A stretch of 64,000 bases of DNA from Candidatus Peribacteria bacterium (GTDB taxonomy: Bacteria > Patescibacteriota > Gracilibacteria > Peribacterales > Peribacteraceae). The translations under genes and the position numbers were made by a program. The notes under the pieces were generated by a model. That model was not told where the DNA came from, did not search any database, and was given only the letters and a program-made list of their open reading frames with translations. The first letter of the stretch is position 1. Each line of letters begins with the position of its first letter. The stretch spans positions 1 to 64,000 of the forward strand of contig JAHFJR010000001.1 in assembly GCA_023245775.1 (NCBI GenBank), written 5' to 3'. This document shows, piece after piece, positions 63,756 through 64,000 of this stretch.

Positions 63756-64000
63756 ATGAAGCAGTACCTCGATCTCCTGCAGCACGTTCTGGATCATGGT
63801 CACAAGAAAGACGACCGGACGGGAACGGGAACGCTCTCTGTTTTTGGCTACCAGATGCGCTTTGATCTGCAGAAAGGATTTCCGCTTCTCACGACGAAGA
63901 AGCTCTCGGTCAAATCGATCGTGCATGAGCTGATCTGGTTCCTGAGGGGAGAGACGACGCTCGACTATCTGAAGGAGAGCGGTGTATCGATCTGGGACGA
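63756..64000 (+). CDS. thyA: Thymidylate synthase (3' end outside window)
   Basis: [72 protein letters not shown]. Confidence 0.95.
   Translation, partial: MKQYLDLLQHVLDHGHKKDDRTGTGTLSVFGYQMRFDLQKGFPLLTTKKLSVKSIVHELIWFLRGETTLDYLKESGVSIWD

Overview
The window is a dense bacterial chromosome segment. The overall look (glycan cluster, NIF3-like protein, TrmB-type regulator, compact operons) suggests a CPR/Patescibacteria genome, possibly Peregrinibacteria/Peribacteria; that assignment is inference only. About 1-34.7 kb is dominated by cell-surface polysaccharide genes: GT2/GT4 glycosyltransferases, epimerases, UDP-sugar dehydrogenases, GtrA and polytopic GT-C-like membrane proteins. Accessory islands interrupt it: a HEPN-MNT module, a metalloprotease-like operon, a RelB/YafQ pair and small zinc-binding proteins. 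About 34.8-64 kb is mostly housekeeping: infC-rpmI-rplT, trmD, xer recombinase, gpm, wecB-like, guaA, an ECF sigma factor with a FecR-like partner, efp, gatB, def, nth, a DipZ-like protein, amt, glnA, a TrmB-like regulator and the start of thyA. Two genome-wide signals stand out. (1) Short GC-palindromic and short-period repeats are inserted in frame inside conserved genes (four in guaA; also trmD, a wecB-like epimerase, an O-antigen ligase, a DipZ-like protein and an NAD epimerase). Identical or compensatorily varying copies occur in unrelated genes. (2) Many operon-first genes have a TANNNT -10 hexamer exactly 6-8 nt upstream of the start codon and no visible Shine-Dalgarno, implying widespread leaderless transcription. 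Other notable items are a 3'-end duplication flanking the HEPN-MNT module, a Cys-rich surface protein split by one in-frame TAA, a non-canonical tRNA-like gene, a prfB programmed frameshift and a trmD with no ATG/GTG/TTG start at its conserved N-terminus. All calls come from reading the sequence; no searches were run.
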